From Sphingomonadales bacterium (GTDB lineage: Bacteria; Pseudomonadota; Alphaproteobacteria; Sphingomonadales; Sphingomonadaceae), in the NCBI GenBank assembly GCA_028871475.1, contig JAGWMZ010000005.1, positions 62,001 to 126,000 on the forward strand: a stretch of DNA of 64,000 nucleotides, read 5' to 3'. A model generated the notes under the pieces. The model did no database searches, was not told where the DNA came from, and saw only the letters and a program-made list of their open reading frames with translations. Below are positions 56,212 to 64,000 of the stretch, in pieces. Numbering within the stretch: position 1 is the first letter of the stretch; each line of letters begins with the position of its first letter. Made by a program: the position numbers and the translations under genes.

Positions 56212-57243
56212 ATGCGTGGTCTTCATTTTCGCCTGATGGGTCTTGCCTTGGTGGCCGGTGCGATCATCGCCCCGCCGGCGATGGCCGACGATCTGCAGCA
56301 GGCCTTCGACAAGGTTTTCGGCACCGGCAAAACCCCGGTTGCCGTACCCGGCGCGATCCCCAATGCACCTTCCGGTGTCGTGCCCTATGGCAGCGGCTTT
56401 GAGGCGCGACTGGCGGCGGTGGCCAATGCTTCCCATGGACGCATCGGTGTCGCGGCGGTCGATCTGTCGAACGGCAAGGGCATTTCGGTCATGGGCGATC
56501 AGCCCTTCCCCATGGCCAGCACCGTCAAGATCGCGATTGTCGCCACCTTCCTCGACGGTGTGGATCAGGGCAAGTTTCGCCTGACCGACCGCTTGCCGAT
56601 CATGATGCCCCGGGCCTCGCGCCCCGGCTCAGGCCCCGCGCCACAGCGGCCCGGCGCACTCTATTCAGCCACGACGCTGATCGACATGGCCATCATTCAT
56701 TCGAACAATCACGCCACCGATGCATTGCTGGCCGCCATCGGCGGGCCGCAGGCGGTTGATCGCTGGCTGCGCAAGGCAGGCGTGGGCGGCATCCGCATCG
56801 ATCGCGACATCGCCACACTGGTGCGTGATGATGGCATGATCAATCCGGCCACCACCATCGACCTGCGCGACAGCGCCACGCCCCAGGCCATGGCAACCCT
56901 GCTGGCCGGCCTCTATCAGGGCCAGTGGCTGAGCCCGGGCAGCCGCGAGGTGCTGATGTCGGCCATGCGTCGCTGCGCCACGGGCAGCCACCGCATCCGC
57001 GGCCTGTTGCCCAATGACGCCATCGTGGGGCACAAGACGGGCACTTTGAACAACACGTCGAGTGACGTGGGCATCATCCGCACCGCTGACGGGCGCAACA
57101 TTGCCATCGCCATCTATGTGACCGGGCAAGGCAGCAAGCCGGGCCGCGATTCACGCATCGCAACCATCGCGCGCACGGTTTACGAAGGCTATCAGCCCGA
57201 ACTGGGCGGCATGCGCAGCGTCGTCCCGATCGCCACGCGCTGA
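56212..57243 (+). CDS. Class-A beta-lactamase-fold serine hydrolase, likely without Glu166
   Basis: A 343-residue exported protein. The signal peptide is LMGLALVAGAIIAPPAMA. The fold's catalytic motifs are present: S103-T-V-K106 (MASTVKIA), S164-N-N (SDN-equivalent in HSNNHATD), and K275-T-G (GHKTGTLNN). The omega-loop region IRIDRDIATLV aligns with the TEM-type LDRWEPEL motif but has Ile or Asp where the general-base Glu166 should be. So it may be a penicillin-binding or esterase-like relative rather than a true beta-lactamase. It is single, downstream of groESL. Confidence 0.85.
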   Translation: MRGLHFRLMGLALVAGAIIAPPAMADDLQQAFDKVFGTGKTPVAVPGAIPNAPSGVVPYGSGFEARLAAVANASHGRIGVAAVDLSNGKGISVMGDQPFPMASTVKIAIVATFLDGVDQGKFRLTDRLPIMMPRASRPGSGPAPQRPGALYSATTLIDMAIIHSNNHATDALLAAIGGPQAVDRWLRKAGVGGIRIDRDIATLVRDDGMINPATTIDLRDSATPQAMATLLAGLYQGQWLSPGSREVLMSAMRRCATGSHRIRGLLPNDAIVGHKTGTLNNTSSDVGIIRTADGRNIAIAIYVTGQGSKPGRDSRIATIARTVYEGYQPELGGMRSVVPIATR

Positions 57244-57430
57244 TTTTTCACCGTCCTGCCCATCATGGCGGCGTTGCTCTCGTGGCGCGCCGCCATTTTT
57301 GTGCCCTCGGCCTGGGCTGATCGATCCGGCTGTCTCCGTGAGAAGGACGCGCCTGGCGCCCGGCTGGCGCTGACGAACCATTCTGGCCTGTCAGACGGGG
57401 CTCCGGGACATCTCGCCCGCGTCAGGCAAA

Positions 57431-57468
57431 AGAAAAAGGCGCGCGGATTGCTCCACGCGCCTTTTCCG
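57431..57468. terminator. Bidirectional terminator
   Basis: GGCGCGCGGA, TTGC loop, TCCACGCGCC (57438-57461), with one mismatch in the stem. It is bordered by AAAAGAAAAA on the left and TTTT on the right, so it can end both the plus-strand hydrolase and the minus-strand lipoprotein transcripts. Confidence 0.85.
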
Positions 57469-57500
57469 AATCTTCCGCGCCTGAAAAGGCGCGGGGAAGA

Positions 57501-57677
57501 TTACATGCTCGAGGCAGCCGAGGTGGCGTCCACCGAAGCAGCCGAGTCAGCCGACATGGCGGTGTCGACAGTGGTTTCAACCGAGTCAGCCGAGGTGGCG
57601 GGAGCTTCGGTCTTGCCGCAGGCCGACAGGCTCAGAGCGGCGCCAGCGACGGCAGCAGCGAGAATGATCTTGCGCAT
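57501..57677 (-). CDS. Small lipoprotein with Ser/Ala/Asp-rich tail
   Basis: A 58-residue lipoprotein. The signal RKIILAAAVAGAALSLSAC ends in a lipobox (LSAC) with a conserved-looking CGKTEAP after it. The mature part is low-complexity (SADSVETTVDTAMSADSAAS), acidic and probably unstructured. The start at 57677 is the family-like one; the frame extends to 57806. Function unknown; similar short lipoproteins are common and usually unannotated. Confidence 0.75.
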   Translation of the reverse strand: MRKIILAAAVAGAALSLSACGKTEAPATSADSVETTVDTAMSADSAASVDATSAASSM

Positions 57678-57922
57678 GATGTAATCCTTGAACAGCGAGT
57701 GGACCACGCACGAGGCCGCCCCATGAAGGGGTCGATCACCGCGCGGAAAGCCTACCGCAGGAGTAGACTTCGTTTGCCAGATAATCACCTTGAGCGAGCG
57801 ATGCAAGCTCTAGTCGCTCCTGACATGTGCAACTCGTCGCGCTGCAACATGCCATGGCCGCATGACAGCTCTGCGAAACGCGCCTTTGCGCGCGTGAATT
57901 GAGACGGTATGACCGGCGCGAT

Positions 57923-60817
57923 ATGAACCTTCCCGAAACAGAATCCGCCCCCCTGATCACGGCCGCCAGCACAGGCCAGAACCCGGGCGAGCGACGCCCG
58001 CATCTCTATCTGGTCGATGGCTCTGCCTACATCTTTCGCGCCTATCATCGCCTGCCCCCGCTCACCAATCCGGTGGGTGTGCCGGTGGGGGCTGTCTATG
58101 GTTATACGACCATGCTCTGGAAGCTGGCCGAAGACCTGCACAAGGCCGACGGACCCACGCATTTGGCGGTTATTCTGGACAAGGCGGGCCGTTCCTTCCG
58201 CAACGATCTCTACCCCGCCTACAAGGCCAACCGCCCCCCCGCGCCCGAGGATCTGGTGCCCCAGTTCCCCCTGATTCGCGATGCCACGCGCGCCTTCTCG
58301 CTGCCCTGTATCGAGGAGGCCGGACTCGAGGCGGACGACCTCATCGCCTCCTATGCAAGGGCGGCCAGCGCGCAGGGGTGGGACGTGACCATCGTCTCCT
58401 CGGACAAGGATCTGATGCAACTGGTTGGTCCGCATGAAAATGGCGCGCGGGTCGACATGCTCGATACTATGAAAAATTTACGGATTTTTATTCCCGAAGT
58501 GGAGGAAAAATTCGGCGTCACGCCCGATCGGGTTGGTGACGTGCTGGCCTTGATGGGCGATTCGGTCGACAATGTGCCCGGCATTCGCGGCATCGGCCCC
58601 AAGACGGCCACCAAGCTGATCGTCGAACATGGCGACCTCGAATCGGCACTGGCCGCAGCGCCCGGCATGAAGGCCAGCAAGCTGCGCGAGAGCCTGATCG
58701 AGCAAGCCGATATGGCACGCCTGTCGCGTGTGCTGGTGGCGCTGAAAGAAGATTGCGATCTGCCGCTGCCGCTCGACGCCTTCGAACTGGGCGCGATCCC
58801 GCCCGGGCCGCTGGCCGCTTTTCTGAGCGAACATGGCTTCACCAGCCTGCTCAAGCGGCTCGACGGGGGCCGGGGCAGCCCGGAGCGCGCGACGCAACTC
58901 AACCCTGCCAAGCCCGTCACTGCCGCAGCAAAGGCCCAGAACAGCCCGCAGGCGCCTGACGTCCTGCCCCCCATCGATGTGGAAGGCTATGACTGCGTGA
59001 CGACCCTTGAGGCGCTCGACGCCTGGATCGAACGCTGCTTCGCCGCCCGCATCGTCGCATTTGATACCGAAACCAGCGCGCTCGATGCCATCGGAGCCGA
59101 TCTGGTGGGCGTTAGCCTGGCAATCGGGGCGGGCGGGGCCTGCTACATTCCGCTGGGCCATGGCGGCACCGACATGTTCGCGGAAAAGCCGCAGCAGATC
59201 GACCGTAGCGCGGCTCTGGCGCGGCTCAAGCCACTGCTCGAGTCGGACGCGGTGCTCAAAGTTGGCCAGAACGCCAAATATGACCTCAATGTGCTGGCAC
59301 GCTTTGGCATCACAGTCGGGCCCATCGACGATACGATGGTCATCAGCTTCGATCTCGACGCCGGGCGCAGCGAGGATGGCATCGGCGGCGGCCATGGCAT
59401 GGACGAGCTGGCGCAGCGCCATCTGGGTCATACCTGCATCGCCTTCAAGGATGTCTGCGGCACGGGCAAGAAGGCGATCAGTTTTGCCGAGGTGCCGCTG
59501 GCCCGCGCCACCCAATATGCCGCCGAGGATGCCGAGGTGACATGGCGCCTGCACCGCCTGCTGAAACCCCGTCTGGCGCTGGAAGCCGCGACCCGCATTT
59601 ACGAGCGTGTGGATCGCCCGCTGATCCCGGTGGTGGCGGGGATGGAGCGCCATGGGATCAAGGTCGACCGTGACAAGCTGGCAGGCCTGTCATCCCAGTT
59701 CGCCGAGGCCATCGCCGCGCTGGAAGGCGTGATCCACGCGATGGCGGGTCAGCCCTTCACCATCGGCAGCCCCAAGCAATTGGGCGAGATCCTCTTCGAC
59801 AAGCTGGGCCTCAAGGGCGGCAAGAAGGGCAAGAGCGGCCAATATTCAACCGACCAATCGGTGCTGGAAAAGCTGGAAGCTGAGGGCGTGCCGATTGCCC
59901 GCAAGGTGCTGGAATGGCGCCAGCTGTCAAAATTGCGCTCAACCTATACCGAGGCGCTGCAGGCGGCGATCAGCTCTGTAACGGGCCGCGTCCACACCTC
60001 CTATTCGCTGGTGGGCGCGCAGACGGGGCGCCTCTCCTCCACCGAACCGAATTTGCAGAACATTCCGATCCGCACCGAAATCGGGCGCCAGATTCGCGAC
60101 TGTTTCGTGGCGGAGCCGGGCAATGTCATCCTTTCGGCCGACTATAGCCAGATCGAGCTGCGTCTGGCCGCCCATATGGCCGATGTGCCCGAGCTGAAGG
60201 CCGCCTTCGCCTCAGGCGCCGATATTCACGCCGCCACCGCGCAGGAGCTTTTCGGACATGTCGACCGTGACACGCGCGGGCGGGCCAAGACGATCAACTT
60301 TGCCATCCTCTATGGCATCAGCCGCTGGGGCCTGGCCGGCCGCCTGGGTGTGACGCCCGAGGAGGCGCAGGCGATGATCGACACCTATTTCCAGCGCTTC
60401 CCCGGCATCCAGCGTTACATTCACGACACTTTGTCATCGGTGCGCGAGAAGGGCTATTCCCAGACGCTCTTCGACCGCAAATGCTGGTTCCCGCGGATCA
60501 ACTCGAAAAATCAGGCCGAACGGCAGGGCAGCGAGCGTGCCGCCATCAATGCCCCCATTCAGGGCACCTGCGCCGACATCATCAAGCGCGCCATGGTGCG
60601 GATGGGGCCGGCACTGACAGAGGCCGGCCTGAGCCATGTCCGCATGTTGCTGCAGGTGCATGACGAACTGGTCTTCGAACTGCCCAGCGGCGATGTCGCG
60701 GCGGCCAGCGCCGTCATTCGCGCGGTCATGGAAGGGGCCGCTCTGCCATCGGTGACCATCACCGTGCCGCTGGGCGTGGAAATCGGCACTGGCGAAAGCT
60801 GGGGCAGCGCGCATTGA
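57923..60817 (+). CDS. polA: DNA polymerase I
   Basis: Repair and Okazaki-processing polymerase, 964 residues from ATG 57923 (MNLPETES). Three domains are intact. The 5' nuclease (YLVDGSAYIFRAYHRLP, KANRPPAPEDL, EADDLIASYA) comes first. The 3'-5' exonuclease follows, with catalytic DTET near residue 380 (IVAFDTETSALDA), KYDLNVLARFGI and YAAEDAEVTWRL, so proofreading looks functional. The polymerase domain has DYSQIELRLAAHM near 740, KTINFAILYGIS and LQVHDELVFELP near 910. Confidence 0.97.
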   Translation: MNLPETESAPLITAASTGQNPGERRPHLYLVDGSAYIFRAYHRLPPLTNPVGVPVGAVYGYTTMLWKLAEDLHKADGPTHLAVILDKAGRSFRNDLYPAYKANRPPAPEDLVPQFPLIRDATRAFSLPCIEEAGLEADDLIASYARAASAQGWDVTIVSSDKDLMQLVGPHENGARVDMLDTMKNLRIFIPEVEEKFGVTPDRVGDVLALMGDSVDNVPGIRGIGPKTATKLIVEHGDLESALAAAPGMKASKLRESLIEQADMARLSRVLVALKEDCDLPLPLDAFELGAIPPGPLAAFLSEHGFTSLLKRLDGGRGSPERATQLNPAKPVTAAAKAQNSPQAPDVLPPIDVEGYDCVTTLEALDAWIERCFAARIVAFDTETSALDAIGADLVGVSLAIGAGGACYIPLGHGGTDMFAEKPQQIDRSAALARLKPLLESDAVLKVGQNAKYDLNVLARFGITVGPIDDTMVISFDLDAGRSEDGIGGGHGMDELAQRHLGHTCIAFKDVCGTGKKAISFAEVPLARATQYAAEDAEVTWRLHRLLKPRLALEAATRIYERVDRPLIPVVAGMERHGIKVDRDKLAGLSSQFAEAIAALEGVIHAMAGQPFTIGSPKQLGEILFDKLGLKGGKKGKSGQYSTDQSVLEKLEAEGVPIARKVLEWRQLSKLRSTYTEALQAAISSVTGRVHTSYSLVGAQTGRLSSTEPNLQNIPIRTEIGRQIRDCFVAEPGNVILSADYSQIELRLAAHMADVPELKAAFASGADIHAATAQELFGHVDRDTRGRAKTINFAILYGISRWGLAGRLGVTPEEAQAMIDTYFQRFPGIQRYIHDTLSSVREKGYSQTLFDRKCWFPRINSKNQAERQGSERAAINAPIQGTCADIIKRAMVRMGPALTEAGLSHVRMLLQVHDELVFELPSGDVAAASAVIRAVMEGAALPSVTITVPLGVEIGTGESWGSAH

Positions 60818-61055
60818 TGCAGGTTGCCTGACCCCTTCCTCGCTCCACGCGGGCGGCTGCACATCCATGTCTCCGGCTGGATCTGTGGCCGCCCATGCGC
60901 GACACCGGGCTGGCAAGGTTCACCCGCCCCCGACGCTGGTTCGTTGAGCCAGAAGGTTGGATAACTGTTTGCCGCGCCAGCCAGAAAGCCCTGGTCGAAC
61001 CGCCGGCCTCATCGTCAGGCTTACCGAGGCATCAGATCTGCCCCGTGCGGTGAAC

Positions 61056-61116
61056 AAAAAAAGCCCGGCTGAACCAGCCGGGCTGTGAAAGTTTGGGAGA
61101 GGATGCCTGAAAGGCA
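61056..61116 (-). ncRNA. Putative small RNA, tandem copy 1
   Basis: Read on the minus strand: a short hairpin GCCTTTCAGGC, then ATCCTCTCCCAAAC, then a 9-bp perfect terminator stem (AGCCCGGCT/AGCCGGGCT, loop GGTTC) and seven Ts. A 21-nt core (61115-61095) is identical in copy 2. It lies in a gene-free space after polA. The middle segment is complementary to GGGAGAGGATG, i.e. a Shine-Dalgarno and start codon, so base-pairing to ribosome-binding sites is plausible. Transcription is inferred, not shown. Confidence 0.6.
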
Positions 61117-61119
61117 CTT

Positions 61120-61151
61120 TCTATATGTCGTAGTTTTCGCCTTATTGCAAG
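61120..61151 (-). promoter_or_regulatory. Putative promoter of sRNA copy 1
   Basis: CTTGCA, 18 bases, CATATAGA on the minus strand, ending a few bases ahead of the RNA's first hairpin. The same geometry (TTTGCC, 18 bases, CATACAGA) is found at copy 2, which argues for function. Confidence 0.5.
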
Positions 61152-61481
61152 TGCGAAATGACATGGATGTCAGCAAAACACGGCGATGCCCATAGGCTGA
61201 CTCGGCAGATTTCCATCATCATACTGATATTGCGAGAATCTCAGTTCAAAAATTGGCCAACCACCATTCGCCCCCTGATCAATTTACGCTGCAGTGCAAA
61301 ATGGGCGATTCAAATTTTATCGTGGAACGCCATGCGCTTGGCCGAGCCCTTACGGAGATTCACCGAGGGATTTTGAACCATAACCTCATTGCCGACATGG
61401 CGCAGCATAGCAGTTGGGCTAAGATAACCGGCCCGGTGCTCGTCATGCCTCGTCACCGAGTCGTGGCCATGGTGAGCAGAC

Positions 61482-61543
61482 AAAAAAAGACCCGGCGGTT
61501 AGGCCGGGCCGTGGAAGTTTTGGGAGAGGATGCCTGAAAGGCG
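61482..61543 (-). ncRNA. Putative small RNA, tandem copy 2
   Basis: Second copy of the unit at 61056, same strand: GCCTTTCAGGC hairpin, the ATCCTCTCCCAAAAC linker, a terminator stem GGCCCGGC/GCCGGGTC (one G-U) and seven Ts. Core identity with copy 1 is exact over 21 nt (61542-61522), while the stem-loop sequences have diverged but still pair. Such compensatory change supports RNA function. Separated from copy 1 by about 365 bp with no clear gene. Confidence 0.6.
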
Positions 61544-61546
61544 AGT

Positions 61547-61578
61547 TCTGTATGGCTGATTCCCAGCATTCCGGCAAA
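61547..61578 (-). promoter_or_regulatory. Putative promoter of sRNA copy 2
   Basis: TTTGCC, 18 bases, CATACAGA on the minus strand, matching the spacing found ahead of sRNA copy 1. Confidence 0.5.
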
Positions 61579-61824
61579 TGCAAAATTCTCACGAACCAGT
61601 GAAAAATTAGACATTCTACCGTGATAATATTTCTATATCTAAATCAATAATTTATGAAATTATCTCTGCCTGGATGATTTAGAAATCAGAGATTTCACAA
61701 TAATTTTCTAATTTTTTAGCACCAAATTGGTAAAATCTACAAATCGGATCACGACTGTCTCGCGATTCGACCGCTCAGGGTTCATATTTTTACCAAATTT
61801 TGCGAATAATATATCCAAATCGGT
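61579..61824. other. AT-rich intergenic region, no gene seen
   Basis: About 250 bp of unusually AT-rich sequence between sRNA copy 2 and the universal stress protein gene. I see no credible reading frame or strong hairpin. It could hold upstream elements for the sRNA promoter. Confidence 0.5.
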
Positions 61825-62607
61825 TCAGTGAGCTAAGAGCAAGGCCAGTTTCTTTTCCTTTTCAAGGAAATGCCGGGTCACCCCGCCAACCAGAAACTCC
61901 CGCAACCGGCTGTGCCCATAGGCGCCCATCACCAGCAGATCCGCCCCCAGACGGGCGACCTCCACAGCCAGCGTCCCTTCGATCGAGCCACTGCGCGCGA
62001 CTTCGACCACCTCGGCCTTGATATCGTGCCGAGCCAGATATTTCACCGCATCGCAGACCGGAAAGCTCTCGGCCCTGGCGGCAACATTGAGCACATGGAT
62101 CTGCACGGCCTGCGAGAGAATCGGCAGCGCCAGACGCAGGGCGGCGCCCGCCTCATCCCCACCATCCCACGCCACACACACGCAATCGAAAGGCACCGTC
62201 AGCGGGCGGTCCTCAGGCACCACCAGGACCGGCGTGCCGCCGCCCAGCACCACCTCGTCCACATAGGGCAAGTCGCGCGACAGGACGATGACGTCGCTGA
62301 GCCGCGCTGCCTCGGCCAGCGCATTGGCCGGATCATCCTCGGCTCGCAGCACGTCATAGGGCACGTCTTCATTCTGCAGGCGCTTGTGCAGCGTCTCGGC
62401 ATAGGCATCGTCACTGGCCACCGCCTCACGCACGACATCGGCTGCCAGATAACCGCTGCCCATGGCATCGGTCACCAGATAGCGGGCGATGGGCGTGTCG
62501 ACGAGGACGGTGAGATGCCCACGATTGGCGCGGGCCAGCGACAGGGCACCTTGCAGGCGCATTTCGCTTTCAGGCTTGCGGTCGGCTAGGACGAGGATCG
62601 AACGCAT
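61825..62607 (-). CDS. Universal stress protein with two UspA domains
   Basis: Cytoplasmic stress protein, 260 residues, of the tandem type. The first half (RSILVLADRKPESEMRLQGA) has a degenerate nucleotide site. The second half carries CVAWDGGDEAGAALRLALP and the ATP-binding signature LLVMGAYGHSRLREFLVGGV (G-2X-G-9X-G-S/T type with GGVTRHFL). It lies between the tandem sRNAs and metK, is transcribed away from metK's terminator, and looks monocistronic. Confidence 0.92.
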   Translation of the reverse strand: MRSILVLADRKPESEMRLQGALSLARANRGHLTVLVDTPIARYLVTDAMGSGYLAADVVREAVASDDAYAETLHKRLQNEDVPYDVLRAEDDPANALAEAARLSDVIVLSRDLPYVDEVVLGGGTPVLVVPEDRPLTVPFDCVCVAWDGGDEAGAALRLALPILSQAVQIHVLNVAARAESFPVCDAVKYLARHDIKAEVVEVARSGSIEGTLAVEVARLGADLLVMGAYGHSRLREFLVGGVTRHFLEKEKKLALLLAH

Positions 62608-62714
62608 GGTCAGTCTCCCTCGGGGCCGACAAAGGGGGACGGCCCCATGAGTCTATAATGCCTCAGATGAGATGCCGTGCCATGATTTGGGTCAAACAGG
62701 CGCCGTGGAGGTAC

Positions 62715-62745
62715 AAAAGAAAAGGGCGCGCCCTGCGGCACGCCC
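62715..62745 (-). terminator. Rho-independent terminator of metK
   Basis: On the minus strand GGGCGTGC, a six-base loop, GCGCGCCC (one G-U) followed by TTTTCTTTT. It starts about 30 bp past the metK stop. Confidence 0.88.
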
Positions 62746-62775
62746 CTCTCCTTGCGGCAATCCTGACAGCGTCGA

Positions 62776-63990
62776 TCAGGCCAGCGCGGTCTTGAGCGCA
62801 TCGACCAGATCGGTGCGCTCCCAGGGGAAGAAATCGCCCTGCGCGCTGCGGCCGAAATGGCCATAGGCGGCGCTGGGCTGATAGATCGGCTTGTTGAGGC
62901 CAAGACCGTTGCGGATACCGCGCGGGGTCAGGCCGCCCAGCTTTTCCTCGGACACATGGGCGATGGCCTTTTCCAGCGCCGCATCATCCACCGTGCCCGT
63001 CCCATGCGTATCGACATAGAGCGACAGCGGACGCGACACGCCGATGGCATAGGACAGCTGGATGGTCACGCGCGAGGCAAGACCGGCGGCGACCACATTC
63101 TTGGCCAGATAACGCGCCACATAGGCAGCGCTGCGATCCACCTTGGTCGGGTCCTTGCCCGAGAAGGCGCCGCCGCCATGCGGAGCCGCGCCGCCATAGG
63201 TGTCGACGATGATCTTGCGGCCGGTCACCCCGGCGTCACCGTCAGGACCACCGATCTCGAAGCTGCCGGTGGGGTTGATGTGCCAGGCCGTGGTATCCGA
63301 CACAAAACCCTCGGGCAGAATGTCGGTGACGGTCTTTTTCACATAGGCCTTGAGCTCGACATCCTTGGCACCCTCGTCATAACCGGGCGCATGCTGGGTC
63401 GAAACGACAATGGCGGTGGCCGCCACCGGCTTGCCATCGACATAACGCAGCGTCACCTGGCTCTTGGCGTCAGGCTCCAGGAAAGGCGCCGCGCCCGAAT
63501 GGCGATCCTCGGCCAGCTTCGCCAGGATCTTGTGGCTGTAATAGAGCGTGGCCGGCATCAGATCGGGCGTATCATTGCAGGCAAAGCCGAACATGATGCC
63601 CTGGTCGCCCGCGCCCTCATCCTTGTTGGCGCCCGCGTCCACGCCCTGGGCGATATGCGCCGACTGGCCGTGCAGGCGGTTGATGAACTCGAACTTCTCC
63701 CAGTGGAAGCCGTCCTGCTCATAGCCGATGCGCTTGACCGTCTCGCGCACGGTCTTCTCGATCTCTTCCTGTGCGCCCGGCGCCCAGGCGCCATTCTCAT
63801 AGACGCCCTTGCAGCGGATTTCGCCCGCCAGCACGACAAGCTGAGTGGTTGTCAGCGTCTCGCAGGCGATGCGCGCCTCGGGGTCCTTCGAGAGAAACAG
63901 GTCGACGATCGAGTCGCTGATCTGGTCGGCAACCTTGTCGGGATGGCCCTCGGAAACGCTTTCAGAGGTGAAGAGATAATCGCTGCGCAT
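62776..63990 (-). CDS. metK: S-adenosylmethionine synthetase
   Basis: Makes SAM from methionine and ATP. The 404-residue protein has the N-terminal [21 protein letters not shown] core, the [12 protein letters not shown] loop (signature hexapeptide [10 protein letters not shown]), and the phosphate loop [19 protein letters not shown] given by [12 protein letters not shown]. Length is slightly above the 384 of E. coli, due to an insert around residues 95-125 ([15 protein letters not shown] side) common in alphaproteobacteria. The whole gene lies inside the window; any upstream riboswitch would be beyond the right edge. Confidence 0.97.
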   Translation of the reverse strand: MRSDYLFTSESVSEGHPDKVADQISDSIVDLFLSKDPEARIACETLTTTQLVVLAGEIRCKGVYENGAWAPGAQEEIEKTVRETVKRIGYEQDGFHWEKFEFINRLHGQSAHIAQGVDAGANKDEGAGDQGIMFGFACNDTPDLMPATLYYSHKILAKLAEDRHSGAAPFLEPDAKSQVTLRYVDGKPVAATAIVVSTQHAPGYDEGAKDVELKAYVKKTVTDILPEGFVSDTTAWHINPTGSFEIGGPDGDAGVTGRKIIVDTYGGAAPHGGGAFSGKDPTKVDRSAAYVARYLAKNVVAAGLASRVTIQLSYAIGVSRPLSLYVDTHGTGTVDDAALEKAIAHVSEEKLGGLTPRGIRNGLGLNKPIYQPSAAYGHFGRSAQGDFFPWERTDLVDALKTALA

Positions 63991-64000
63991 ACGGATCCTG

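Noticed and set aside
61101..61195. Short plus-strand peptide start (GGGAGAGG then ATGCCTGAAAGG) in both tandem units
   Set aside because: A leader peptide is possible, but the two copies diverge at once after MPER and one ends after nine residues. The minus-strand promoter, hairpin and T-run are better explained as an RNA gene.

Overview
This is a stretch of alphaproteobacterial chromosome, most probably from the Sphingomonadales (Novosphingobium/Sphingobium/Sphingomonas type). The signs are high GC with strong G/C at third codon positions, a permuted two-piece tmRNA gene (an alphaproteobacterial trait), the lptD-surA-pdxA-rsmA order, a TonB-dependent receptor with a DIVVTA box, a TorF-family porin and several small proteins that look sphingomonad-specific. 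It is mainly core chromosome. There is no phage, transposase, CRISPR array, toxin-antitoxin pair or large acquired island. The unusual material is in RNA genes, repeats and fusion proteins.

Layout. 1-4.7 kb: nadE (cut by the left edge), ndk, holC and pepA on the minus strand. 4.8-10.6 kb: outer-membrane biogenesis and B6/ribosome operon lptD-surA-pdxA-rsmA. 10.7-12 kb: small membrane protein, two-piece tmRNA (minus), mscL. 12.1-14.6 kb: Nudix hydrolase, SDR and LacI regulator. 14.9-18.9 kb: TorF porin, then a valine-degradation operon (acyl-CoA dehydrogenase, HIBYL-CoA hydrolase, enoyl-CoA hydratase). 19-21.2 kb: flavin reductase, CheW, CitE-like lyase. 21.2-25.9 kb: sulfate activation operon tauE-cysD-cysNC-cysQ. 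26.2-29.6 kb: a 1115-residue GH18/deacetylase/GT2 fusion. 30.2-33.6 kb: TonB-dependent receptor and hydroxybutyrate-type dehydrogenase. 33.8-43 kb: MdtABC-type RND pump with its outer-membrane channel. 43-47.3 kb: hypothetical protein, LysR regulator, ApaG, small conserved protein, MetZ. 47.4-50.6 kb: PMT-family glycosyltransferase, small secreted protein, GT2-GtrA fusion. 50.7-53.9 kb: leuB, recO, MATE transporter. 53.9-56.1 kb: CIRCE-controlled groESL. 56.2-64 kb: beta-lactamase-fold serine hydrolase, small lipoprotein, polA, a tandem pair of putative small RNAs, universal stress protein, metK.

Most worth following up: (1) two near-identical minus-strand sRNA-like units at about 61.06-61.15 and 61.48-61.58 kb, each with a matching promoter, a shared 21-nt core that mirrors a Shine-Dalgarno/AUG, and a terminator; (2) a family of palindromic REP-like repeats built on GGGCGATGGCCC, found singly or as inverted pairs between genes; (3) the split tmRNA with inferred tag ANDNVALAQVA; (4) the three-domain exopolysaccharide fusion; (5) a class-A-beta-lactamase-like protein that seems to lack the general-base Glu. 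I found no complete new defence or biosynthetic system.
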